NCBI GenBank assembly: GCA_007449985.2
Contig: VIIQ02000749.1
Span: 86,264 to 150,263, forward strand
Direction: 5' to 3'
Length of the DNA: 64,000 nucleotides
Source of the DNA: Desmodesmus armatus
Lineage: Eukaryota; Chlorophyta; Chlorophyceae; Sphaeropleales; Scenedesmaceae
The notes beneath the pieces are model-generated. The model had not been told where the DNA came from and made no database searches. It was given only the letters and a program-made list of their open reading frames with translations. The translations under genes were made by a program, and so were the position numbers. Positions 35,425-46,519 of this stretch are shown here, piece after piece; the stretch's first letter is position 1; each line of letters starts with the position of its first letter.

Positions 35425-38400
35425 AATGGTGAGGGGGGTGATATGACAGGTGGCTGAAGATAGCCCATGGTGCGGCAGCAGAGCAGCAGCAGGTGGTTAA
35501 ACCTTTATCTTCTGTGTAACGCAACACAACCCCATTTCATTTGACGGGTGAATTGCAAGACCAATCCACCCGTAAAACATACCTGACATGCAACTGGTGG
35601 TGTGTGCTGCAACCTGCCACAGGCAACCACAGCCGCCAGCAGCAGCAGTACCTCCAGCAGCAGCAGTCAGCAGTGACAGCAGCAGCGACTCAGACAGCGA
35701 CGTACAAATGCAGGAGGCACCCGCTGCTGCTGCCGCCGCTGCTGCTGCTGCTGCACGCACGGCACCCACACCAGCAGCAGCAGCAGCAGCAGCAGGGAAG
35801 AAGGGGGGCAGCAAAGCAGGGGGCAAGACCCCAGCAGCAGCAGCAGCAGCAGGAGGGGGCAAGTCTCTGTCTGAGGTTTTGGCCGCCGAGGGTTTTGTGG
35901 CGTGCCAGGCTGTGGGGGCTCAGTGTGAATTGGACCTGCGGGGCATTGATGATCCAGAGAGGAAGGAGCTGTGGGTGCTGAGGCTGCCTGATGGGGTGAG
36001 TGGATTTCTTTCCAATGCTTTTGGTGTGTGTGGGGGCGTGGGAGGGGGGGGGGGGTGGGAGGGGGTTAGGGTGGAGGGGGGGGGGGGGGGCATGTGGGAA
36101 GTGGAGGGAGTTGTGTGTGTGGGGATTGACTGATGACCACTAAGTTCAGCCCTGGCACGTCTGCATGGTGACACAAGGAATGCACGGACAGAATTCAGCG
36201 TCACAACACAAGCTTGAGCAGCAATGCTTGCTGGTGAGCTGCCAACTGGTGACCTGCGCCACATATTTGACCTGAACGCATGTGTCTGTTGACTCTCTTC
36301 ACGGCCGCCACACTCACATTCGAGGCCAGGGCCTCCCAGATGCTCACCACCTGCAGCCCCCCCCCCCCCCCCACCCACCCACCCACCCCCAGCCCCCCAG
36401 TCCCCCCCCCCCACACACACACACTGCTTCCCTCAACAATGCATCTGGCTGTGACATGCACGATGTGGTAGCGGATGGTGACCCAACAATGCACACCAAC
36501 ATACTCAGTGTTGTTTGCGTACTCTGTATGCTCCCTGCGCAGGTGTCTGTCGACTCCCTTCACGGCCGCCACATCCACATCCCAGGCCAAGGCCTCCCAG
36601 CTGCTCGACACTTACAGCCACCCCCCAACCCCTTCAGTGATCCCAGAGCAGATCTACTCAGCCATGTGCAAGCAGCAGTGCCCTGCCAGGAGGTGGGACA
36701 CGTCAGCATTGGGCCTGAGACTGCAAAACGTGAGTGTGGGAAGGGGGAGGGGGAGCGATGCGGCAGACTGCAGCATGTCAATTGGGACGAAGAGGCTGTC
36801 TCACGCCCGGGGGGGGGGGGGGGGGGCTGCTTTGCCTCGAAGCTGCACATCAGGATGTTGCAAATGCGCTCCTCACAAGGGAGTCAAGGTGGTAGGGGAG
36901 GGGAGGGAAGCAGTGCATTGTTAGGAGAGTGGGGCAAGTCAGCCTTGGGCTGGACTGACAGACTGTAGACTGCTCAGGGGTCAGGGAGGAGCTAGGACTG
37001 GGAACTGCAAGAGACAGGGGAAAGGGGGGGGGGGCTTGCTCCCAGGGGGGCTTGCTCCCAGGGGGCAACGGGAGTATGTAGCGCAAAACCAAACTCGACG
37101 TTGCAGTCACTGAGTGGAGTGTGGTGTGGATGGGTAGGGTGGTGTGGATGTGCCATCGATTCACACACATCATGTTCTGTTCTTGTACAGGCACCGGGAA
37201 CCACCAGCACAGGGAGCTGCTGCAGCAGCATGAGTTTGAGGCAATGGCCTACAGCATAGTGGCAGCAGTGCCGCCAGCCGCTGGCGGCAGCAGTGGCAGC
37301 AGCAGCCAGCCGTCGCAGCTGCGGCTGCTGAAGGTTGGGCGCTTCATACAGCTGGCTTCCGACACCGCTCTGGTGGACAGGAAACGCATGCGGCAGGTGT
37401 GTGCGAATGAAGGGGGGGTTGCTGTGGTGCTCAGGACGGTTGGGTGGGCGTGTTGTTGGCTGGCTAGCTAGCTAGCTAGCTGTTTGTATGTACTAGTGGC
37501 TGCTGGGTAGTGCAGGACAAGGTCCCATAAGACAGGCAAGGGAGGTTGGGGGTGGCTGGGTGGGAGGGAGGTTGAGCGCTTTGCTGAGCTGGCCTCTGAC
37601 ACTGCCACACAAGCAGGTGCGAATCCCAAAAGCCTACCTAGGCCAACTATTTGTCGCTTGGTTTGCAACAGGTGTTGTGTCTGTGGCACTTTTCAGAGAC
37701 GGCTACACAATCATACGGCTGAGGCATATCACGTTGCAGCCATCTACCTGTGAATGTCTTTCGGCTTATTTTTGCGTCCAAGTTCGGAATGGATTGACTG
37801 GTTACTTCTTACGTCAAGCCGTGGCTGCAGCTGACTTGTGCTGTTCTTACCCCCCCCCCCCCCCGCGCACCTGCTGCAGGTGTGCAGTGCTGGTTCTGAG
37901 CGCTGGGGTGCGGGCGACGGCTGGGACGGCGTGCTGCTGCTGCGCCGCAAAGCATGTTTGCAGCAAAGGCATGCCTTTGCATTCAATTCTGGTCCTAACT
38001 TACTGGTTTGATTGCTACTTGATTGAGCGGTGCCACCGCTGCACCTGACTTGTGCTGTTGTCTCCCCCCCCTCTTACACGCACCCACATATCCAACCCTT
38101 CCACCTCCCCCCTCCCCGCTCGCGCACGTTGTTGCAGGTGTGCAATGCAGGTGCTGAACGTTGGGTGCGGGTGACGGCTGGGACGGCGTGCTGCTGCCGC
38201 GCCGCAAAGCCCGCCGGCGGCTGGGCGGCTGGCAGGTGCAGGGCGGCAGCAATGGCAGCAGTGGCAGCAATGGCAGCAATGGGGATGAGGAATTCGAAGA
38301 GGTGGTGTTCCTTCAGCCTGGGGAGGAGGATGACTCACCCCTTGATAGGGATGACTCAGCCCACTCAGACTCAGACTCAGACTCTGAGTTTGAGAAGGGT

Positions 38401-39059
38401 CACCAGCAGCAGCAGCAGCAGCAGCAGCAGGGTGGAGAGTTGTACCCAGGTTTTACAGTGATGACGAGGGAGATGAGGAAGGGGGGCGGCTGGCAGGGCG
38501 TCAGCTTCAGGGTCAGGAGGAGGACAGGGCACTGCCGGGGGGTATGGAGGCACCCTTCATGGCAGACCTGCAGCAGGTGGGTGGACCTTTACATGATGGT
38601 GTGTGGGGAGGGGGGGCGCATGTGTGGATGAAGGGGTTCAAGTCCACCTGCATATGCTTGGTTTTTTGGGGGGGGGGTGTCTCTCTGTACCAGCGCATTC
38701 TGTTCACAAGCAAAGTTCTGAGGTGGGCAAAAGTGTGGTTAGGGGCGTAGGGCGTCAGCTTCAGGGTCAGGAGGAGGACAGGGCGCTGCCGGGGGGTATG
38801 GAGGCTCCCTTCATGGCAGACCTGCAGCAGGTGGGTGTGAGTGAGTGCCAGTGGGTGTTGGGGGCGGGGTGGCGGTTGGGAGGGGGGGGGGGGGTCACCA
38901 GAGAGGACGCATTTGTGCAGGGAGGGGGGGGGCTGCCGGAGGGTATGCAGGCATCATTCACGGCAGACCTGCAGCACGTGGGTGGTGGGTGTTCGTGGTT
39001 GTGTGTGTGTTTGGGGGGGGGGTATTGAGTGGCGGAAGAGGTGTGTCTGTGTGTGGGTT

Positions 39060-39091
<32 letters not shown>

Positions 39092-40136
39092 GGGGGGGGC
39101 ATGTGTAAAGCCCGTTTGGGCATGTTTTTTTTGGAAGGGGGGGTGCCTCTGTGCAAGCGCTGGTGTGAAGGGAGCATAGGTGTGGTGAGGGCGCAAGGCG
39201 TCAGCTTCATGGTCAGGAGGAGGACAGGGCACATGACGTTTCACCCTTGCAACCATCTAGTTGGGCGTGGTGTGCTTCAGGAGCCCCTGAACATCATGCT
39301 CAGGTCAGCTGCTGCAAGGGAAGGAGTGTCCCGGGAGACACCCCCCCCCCCCTTTCCCATGCCAGCAGCCATCCTGCCATGTGTTTATGACTGCAATGTT
39401 CTGTGTATTGTTCTGCACTTTATTGCACTGTACATTGTACTGTGTGTTGTACTGCACTGTACTGCACTGTATCACACTGTACATTTTACTGTTTGCAGTG
39501 GATGATGTCGCTCCCAGTGGACCCCAAGACCGCCCACCAGCAGCAGCTGACAGCTCAGCAGTACAGCTCAGCACAGTGGGCAGCAGACAGGAGGGCCTGG
39601 TGGGAACAACCCCCTCCCCCAACCAGTCACACATTGTGTCCTCTAAACACTCCACACAACTGCCTGCAGACCCCCCCCCCTCCCCGCCCGGCGCCATGCA
39701 TTGTCCTGAACTGTGTACCGACTGTTTTTGTACTGCACTGTGCATTGTACTGTCTGCAGTGGATGATGTCGCTCCCAGTTGACCCCAAGACCGCCCACCA
39801 GCAGCAGCTGACAGCTCAGCAGTACAGCTCAGCACAGTGGGCAGCAGACAGGAGGGCCTGGTGGGAACAGCCGCCACAAAACACATACCTGGCCCCCTCT
39901 AACGCAGCAGCACAGGCCAAGCTGCTGCAGCACTTGGAAAACCTCAAAGATACACCCAGCAGTGACAGTGACAGCGACAGTGAGAGTGAGAGTGAGGATG
40001 ACGTAATGATGACGCCAGGTGGTAACCGCAGTAATCGCGGTGATGACGTAAACCCTGATGACATCATTGTGGTGGAGGAGCTGGGTGGGGGGGATGAGTC
40101 ATCAGAGGAGGAGGATGAGTCATCTGAGGAGCAGGA

Positions 40137-40169
<33 letters not shown>

Positions 40170-40610
40170 GGGGAAGGGTGGTGTGGTGGGCTACCCATGT
40201 GCCCTGCCACTCTCATACCTCCTCACACTTCCACAGCAGGTGAGACACGGGGGGGGGGGGGGGGGGGGGGGGCTCTTAGGAGGGGGGACTGAAGGACAAG
40301 AACAGAACTGAGAAGCATGGCACTCGGAAGGCGGCGGGGGGGGGGGGGGGGGGGCAAGATACTTGGGCAGAGGGGAACTCACGTAGCCGCAGCACTTTAG
40401 CAGAACTGCAGCACACCCCTACGTCGATTACGCTGGTGCTTCAAGGATAGTTATCCACTGTACTGTAACAGCGAGCCTCAGGTGCTGTCAGATGGCAAGG
40501 TGCTGGCGAGTCCAATTATGCATCCCAGCACCCAAATGTAGGCGGGACAGTGCCCCATGGCTCAGATCCAAATGTTGAGCATTCAATCACACATTTCAGT
40601 GCTTTGTCTG

Positions 40611-40667
<57 letters not shown>

Positions 40668-43283
40668 CAGGTTGAGGAGGCTCTGTCTGTTGTGTCTGGT
40701 GTGCGTCGTCGCCAGCGGCTGCGCAACGCTGCTGTGCTGCTGTTCACTGACTGGAGGGAGGTCTGGGGACAGGTGAGGGGAGAAGAGTGTAAGCGACTGA
40801 AGGGGAGACTTGATATGAGATGTGAGGAGTCCGCAGGAATGCTAGAAGGGCAGGAACACTAGGAGTGAGTGGGCAGCGAGCAGTGCGTCAAGTTTGGGGG
40901 GGGGGGGGGCTTCCTGCAGGCGGGGGGCGGGCAGTTGTGAGGTTAACTGACTGGAGGGAGGTGTGGGGCCAGGGGAGTGTCAGCGTATGGTACCTTGTGG
41001 AAGACATAGTATTGGACTCCCAAACAGCTGAACTTAGTGAATTGGCGGGATCTTGGGACGCACAGAGACGGAAACTTTTGTGGGAAGCATGGGATGCACT
41101 GAGACGCATACTTTGTATGGGTAGAGGATGGGCCTGCAGTGACCACAGGAAGGGCTTAGGCAGTGGCCATCACGGGGGGTGGTGATCTCTTGCAGTGCGG
41201 GGGTAGATGTACCTCACCCGTGAGGGGGGGGGGGGCTGAGATGCGTGTGTTAGGCACAGAGGTGACATGTAGCATACTATGAACATGCAAGTCACATGCA
41301 AGGAATATATGTGCAGGGCGGGGGGGGGGGGGGGAGTTAGTCATACAAAGAGACTTAGAAGATTGCCGGGGGTTAGTGTTGACATGATGCGCTTGCTGCT
41401 GTGCTGGCGAGATCTGCAAATGCCCCTGTGGCTTACACTTAGGTGACGTGGCCTACTAACAAGCAGGCCACGTGACTTATGTGTGGGGCCAGGGGCATTT
41501 GTACCTTTCACCAGCACAGTACTTTAGTTGACCGTGTCGACGAATCATGGCGCAATTTTGCACCTTGACGTTTGAGTTGAGCCAGCTATGAAGATGCTGT
41601 TTTGAAGTGTGTGTGTGTGGGGGGGGGGGGGGGGGGGGGGGGAGGGGGGGAGGGGAGGGGGGGGGGGGGGGGGGGAGGGGAGTGTGCAGCACTTTCCCTG
41701 ACGAAGCACCAGGCCAGTGCGTCGTAGCTGCAGTGCAGCTGGGCAGCTAGCTTCCCCTATCAACAGCTGACCAAGGCACTGCCATCAGCCTTCAAGCCTG
41801 CGTCAAGCAACAGATCTGGCGCTTGCAAGTGCCACTGGTGCCCCAGACCCCCTCTCCCTAATATTTGGGGGGGGGGGGGGGAGGTTGTTACAAGTAGATA
41901 CTTTCACCGCAAAGCGGTACTCTCTACACTTGATCGACCGGGTAAGCCAAAGACGCGCACCTGAACCGAGGGAACCTGCAAAGACACGTCAGACAAGAAT
42001 ATTCAACATCACGCTCACCCTCGCACTCTCCAAGGGTGAGAGTGTGACTCACCCTTCACCCAATTTTTTCGAAATGTTACCAGAAAGGCCAGACTGCCAC
42101 CCAGTCTTGACAACCCCTTCTCACGCAACCGTCACCCTCACGCTGTTTCTGATGCATGCAGCTTGACAAGTCCCTGTTGACTGATGATGAGCTGTGGCAG
42201 CTCACCCAGGCCCTGCCCTCAGCCTTCAGGCAGCAGATACAGGCACAGCCCGACAACGCCACTCTCTCACTCTCACTGTCTCGTCCTCACTCTCACAGTC
42301 TAACTTTGTGTTGCGCCCTACCGCGTACCTACCTTGACTTACAGGTTGACAAATCTCTGCTGACCGATGATGAGCTGTGGCAGCTAACCCAGGCCCTCCC
42401 CTCAGCCTTCAGGCAGCAGACACAGGCACAGCCCGACATTGACCATCGCCCTCTCACTCTTTGTGATGCATGCAGGTTGACAAGTCCCTGTTGAGTGATG
42501 ATGAGCTGTGGCAGCTAACCCAGGCCCTCCCCTCAGCCTTCAGGCAGCAGATACAGGCACAGCCCGACAACGAGCGGCTGCGGCGCATTCAGGCCCGCAA
42601 GCAGCAGGCAAAACCCTGGGCCAGCAGATGGTGGTGGCGCCACCCGGCCACGACCACACTTCACCTCAACCGATGTGGGGTAAGTGACTTTTGGGGTCAC
42701 GATCAGGGGGGGGGGGCTCAACCTGAAAATGTGGGCGGGGGGGGGGGGGGGAGCAGGTTTACAATTAGGGCAGCATGGCTGGTGGAGCAGGGGGCAGGGC
42801 GACGGCTGTGTCACTCATCTCTTTGTGTGCACCCCCCCCCCCCCCCCACACACACACACAAGCTCAATGACTAACACATGAATGCGCCCGTCACCCCCCC
42901 CCCCCACACACACACACACACAATGTCACATCCTTGGATGGTTCATGCATTTGGCTGGATGCACTCCCTGTGTCTACACATACAGGTATGCCCCCTATCA
43001 GGCCGCAGGCGAGAAGAAGGTTGCAGCCTCATCTGACGGCACAGCAACAGAAGCAGAAGACGCAGCAGTAGCAGCATGGCTGGTGGAGCAGGGGGCAGGG
43101 CGGCGGCCTAGGCTGCTGGGCGCCGCCGAGTTGAGGGGCAGGGGTCTGGATTGGGACACTGACCCTGGGGCGCTGGCGCGTGAGGGTCTGCATGTGGTGC
43201 TGCCCGACGGTCGGGATGTGCACATCCCTGCGGGCACGGACTTGGATTGGCAGGGGGAGCTGAGGCGGGCGTGGGGCTTCTGA
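34943..43283 (+). CDS. RPA34/PAF49-like N-terminal domain with long acidic C-terminal part
   Basis: Ten exons: 34943-35085, 35348-35428, 35623-35995, 36543-36729, 37191-37396, 38138-38576, 39760-40239, 40671-40772, 42476-42679, 42986-43283; phases agree from exon 1 through 9. About 840 residues. A Lys-rich start (MGTVKKEKKDKSKKHKHKH) suggests a nuclear protein. Exons 3-5 read CELDLRGIDDPERKELWVLR then LPDGVSVDSLHGRHIHI and QLRLLKVGRFIQLAS, like RNA polymerase I subunit RPA34/PAF49 (ELWLI..P...NGRH). The rest is acidic and Ser-rich (SDSDSDSESESEDD), then unrecognised conserved-looking segments, ending DWQGELRRAWGF. Exon 6 is in frame only if two single bases, in a G-run near 38163 and a T-run near 38453, are missing; exon 9 has a frame problem near 42607. 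Two fused or adjacent genes are not excluded. Confidence 0.68.
36278..36356 (+). pseudogene. diverged upstream copy of exon 4 start, RPA34-like gene
   Basis: Encodes MSVDSLHGRHTHIRGQGLP against VSVDSLHGRHIHIPGQGLP of exon 4 at 36543. It lies in the same intron, lacks a good acceptor and runs into poly-C. Confidence 0.75.
37880..37953 (+). pseudogene. upstream copy of exon 6 start, RPA34-like gene
   Basis: Encodes AGSERWGAGDGWDGVLLLRR after a CTGCTGCAG acceptor. The copy used in the gene model (38138) has the same sequence minus one G, so this copy preserves the frame that the other has lost. Confidence 0.7.
38751..39231 (+). repeat. three partial copies of exon 6 end, RPA34-like gene
   Basis: The last about 80 nt of exon 6 (GGCGTCAGCTTCAGGGTCAG onwards, ending GACCTGCAGCAG and a GTGGGT donor) recur at 38751-38830 almost unchanged, at 38928-38977 partially and at 39197-39231 partially, separated by G-rich intron sequence. 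Confidence 0.8.
39499..39615 (+). pseudogene. near-identical upstream copy of exon 7 start
   Basis: From the acceptor onward about 110 nt (WMMSLPVDPKTAHQQQ frame) match exon 7 at 39760 with about one substitution, then diverge into C-rich sequence. The upstream intron end (CACTGT...TTTGCAG) is also duplicated. It looks recent. Confidence 0.85.
40612..40667 (+). repeat. (CTG)18 directly before exon 8 acceptor, RPA34-like gene
   Basis: The tract runs up to TCAG and exon 8 at 40671, leaving no other pyrimidine tract, so the repeat itself must serve as the 3' splice-site context. Confidence 0.92.
41619..41689. repeat. extreme G-tract
   Basis: About 70 bases that are almost pure G with a few A, in the intron before exon 9 of the RPA34-like gene. 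Preceded by a GT repeat. Strong candidate for G-quadruplex structure. Confidence 0.9.
42162..42440 (+). repeat. two truncated copies of exon 9 start
   Basis: Copies at 42162-42257 and 42345-42440 encode LDKSLLTDDELWQLTQALPS and VDKSLLTDDELWQ, as in exon 9 at 42476, each with its own acceptor and in the same phase. Both diverge after the codons for QPD, without a donor. A weaker fourth trace is near 41760. Confidence 0.85.
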
Positions 43284-43340
43284 GGGGCTGAGGGTTCAGT
43301 ATGCCCTCACAAGGTTGTGTGTGTGGTTGGAGCGCAGGGA

Positions 43341-43800
43341 GTAGGGGGGGGGCTAGGCTGCTGGGTGCCGCAGAGTTGAGGGGTAGGGGTCTGGATTGGG
43401 ACGCTGACCCAGGGGCGCTTGCGCGTGAGGGTCTGCATGTGTTGCTGCCTGATGGGCGGGATGTGCACATACCTGCGGGCACTGATTTGGATTGGCAGGG
43501 GGAGCTGAGGAGGGCTTGGGGCTTCTGAAAGCCGGGTGCTCCGTTCAATCATTGCTCAGAACGTTGAGTGTCACACAGTGTTCAGAGCAGGGGGCAGGGC
43601 GGTGGCCTAGGCTGCTGGGCGCCGCCGAGTTGAGGGCCAGGGGCCTGGATTGGGACACTGACCCTGGGGCACTTGCGCGTGAGGGTCTGCATGTGGTGCT
43701 GCCTGACGGGAGGGATGTGCACATCCCTGCGGGCACTGATCTGGACTGGCAGGGGGAGCTGAGGAGGGCTTGGGCTTCTGAGGGGCGGGGTCGTTACTGA
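43341..43800 (+). repeat. two downstream copies of the terminal exon
   Basis: The last coding part of exon 10 (LLGAAELRGRGLDWDTDPGA onwards) recurs at about 43351-43528, ending in the same WGF stop. It recurs again at about 43588-43800, where the end has changed to ASEGRGRY. Both stay open and keep the protein sequence nearly unchanged; each has an AG upstream that could act as an acceptor. Confidence 0.8.
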
Positions 43801-44311
43801 TGGTGCTTGGCAGGATGTGTGTGTTTGTGGAGGTTCAGGAGGAGGGAGTGTTCTTTAAAGAGCAGCACAAAGTGTTGATTGGATGCAGTGGGACTCCGTT
43901 GAGTTTTGGGAACGGCAGGAGTTGTGCCTGTAGGCCTATCTCATAGCTTGGGAGTTTGCAGCAGTGCCAATGGCAGGTGGCAGGAGACCCGAGGCTTTCT
44001 TGAGGCTTGTAATGATCAAAAATCCTTGGATTTCCTTGGCTTGCTGTGCAGCAAGCCACGCGTGGCTGTTTGCAAGTCCATGCAGCTGGGGAGGAGCCAT
44101 GAACAACGGTTTCCATGCACATGGAGAAAGTGATGAAACCCCGTGAGACGCGAAGTGGACTTGAGAACAGCATTATCTTCTGCAGGAAGTCCAACATCTG
44201 CAATCTGCCGCCGTTATCGCTCACCGGCGCATTGCGCATCTGATCTCTGCTGTGCTGCTTTCGCCCGTTGCTCTGTCCAACAAAGCGCGAAGCTGCTTGT
44301 AACATCCCCAA

Positions 44312-45932
44312 ATGCTTTTACAACGACATCTCAGGCCCATCGGGCCCTGCAGAGTCCCTCCACGTCGTGCAGCATTGAGAGTCTGCTGTGCTGCTGTCAA
44401 ACTGGGTCCCTATGAGTTTGCAAACAAGGACTCGGCCCGTGACCAAATCAGGCAGATCCTTAGAGAGACGTATCAAGAGTCAATGATACTGCCGGATTCA
44501 GAATACGGGCAGCTGCTGATGGATCTGGTGCAGCTGCACCCGCGCGCTGCTGACAAGATTGGCTGTGGGGTCAGCTACTTTACAACAGCACGGATGTGAG
44601 TGTGATGTTACCGCACTGACCATACTGCCCGTTGTTAGACCGTGGTGTTTGCACTGACAGGCAGCCTTGGCAGTGAATGGCAAGCAGGTAGTTGAGGAGG
44701 GACCATGTCTGTTCCAACAGCAAAGGGCTTTTCAGCAGCAGCATTCCAGGGCATCCTGCTGGCAGCACTCTTGTCAAGCTTGCAAACTGTACCAGCAGCA
44801 CTAGCGCTGGGTATTTCCTCTCTACGCTGTGTCAAAGCAGCTGACCATGTGCCAACAACCTGTGCCCCCCACTCCCCCCCCCCCCCCCCGCGCAGGTGGC
44901 TGGACAACGTACCCACCAAGCACTTCGTCATATGCCGTACCGACGGCACCAGCGAAGATTTCAGCTATTTAAAATGTCTCAAGCTGGCCTACGTCCCCAA
45001 CCCAGGCTATGCAGCTGCAGCCGCAGCCGCAGCCGCAGCCCCTGCCAGCAGCAGCAGCACCGCCAGCGACAACAGCATCGCTGCCGCCAATGCTGCAAGC
45101 GTATCTGCGTACGCAAGTAGCAGTAGTGGCAGCAGCAGTCCTGTCAATCAAAGCTGGAGTTCCATGCAGTCATTTGACGACCCTAACACTGCCCCAGCCT
45201 TCCAGCAGCACCCCCCAGCTGCAGACACAGTCACGTACTCTACAGCTACGTACCGCTCAGCACTCAGGAATGCAGTACAGTCCCATACAGCGGGCTTCAA
45301 GGCCCGGGCATTCGATGCCAATGCACTCACACCTATGTTCTGCCCCCTGGCGGGGGTGAGGCTGGCGTTGGATAACAGCAGAGCGATTGAGACACCAGCC
45401 ACACCCTTTTTGGATTTGGTGGATGCTTGGCTGCAGCAGCAGGACTGTACCATTGAGCAGGTAAGTAAACATGCAAGGAGGATGTGGGGTTGCAGTTTTA
45501 CGCAGCACCAGGGTGGCCAACTTTTCAAGGAACGCCACTTGTCACAACTTTTCTTGCTCCAGCCAAACCATACACTATCCTTCATCGCCTGTTCATCCAA
45601 CATCATGCTGTTTTGTGTGCAGGTGCAAGTGGAGTTTTACCTCCCACGCAACAGCAGGGTTGGCAAGGGCAAACCCGTCATGTCAGACCCCCAGCAGAAG
45701 TTCTCGTGGCAGGAATACTATAAGGAGCATGCGCAGCTGCAGCTGGTGTCGCACGCAGGCTTTGGCGACATGCAGAACATGAAGAATGCAGAGAGGTATG
45801 GCAGCGGCAGCGGCAGCGGCAGCGGCAGCGGCAGCGGCAGCAGCGGTGGCAGCAGCGGCGGCTTGCCAGGCAGCAGCTTCAGGTGGGCTGGTGACAGCAG
45901 CAGCAATGCCGGCAGCGGGCAGCAGCAGCCTC

Positions 45933-45966
<34 letters not shown>

Positions 45967-46519
45967 ATCTGGCAGAGTACGGCGGGTGAACCGCAGGAGC
46001 AGCAGCAGCAGTGGTGTTGCTGCCACCAGCAGCAGTGAGTATGGCGGCGCAGCGCGCGCAAGCAGCAGCGGTGAAGGTGGTGTTACAGCAATACCTTCTG
46101 CCGCAGTGCAGGAAGATGACGGCGGCAGTTGGTACAGCAGCAGCAGCAGTGGCGACAGCAGAGGTGCAAACGGCAGCAGCAGCAGCACGGTGCGTGGCAG
46201 CAGGAGCAGGACGCAAAGCAGAGGCAGCAGAGCCCGCAGCAGCAGAAGCAGCAACGGCGGCAGTGACGCGCCTGGTGACACCAGCGCTGTTGAAGCTGCT
46301 GCTGGTGGTGGTGGTGGCGTTGATGTGGCGGGCCTGTTCAGTGAGGCCTTTGCTGCTGGGTTGAGCGTTGATGACTCAAGCAGCAGCAACCACAGCAGCA
46401 GCAGCAGCAGTACTGGTGGCAGTAATGTGCCGCAGGCCGGTAGCGGCAGCGGCAATAGTGAAGATGTCGCTGTTGCTGGTAGCGCTGCAGCAGGCAGACG
46501 GCGCAGGCGGCGAGTGTGA
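44312..46519 (+). CDS. DCL/DUF3223 family chloroplast protein with Ser/Gly-rich tail
   Basis: Exons 44312-44595, 44896-45460 and 45623-46519 agree in phase and give 581 residues. Residues 1-30 (MLLQRHLRPIGPCRVPPRRA) look like a chloroplast transit peptide. Residues about 35-115 match the DCL (defective chloroplasts and leaves) domain: LHPRAADKIGCGVSYF and HFVICRTDGTSEDFSYLKC. Plant DCL proteins act in plastid rRNA processing and plastid development; the same role here is by homology. After a Ala/Ser linker, a middle segment (VEFYLPRNSRVGKG, FSWQEYYKEHAQLQLVSHAG) looks conserved but is unknown to me. The last 240 residues are GS repeats, poly-Ala and Ser/Arg stretches ending in RRRRRRV. A poly-C run lies directly before the exon 2 acceptor. 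Confidence 0.88.
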
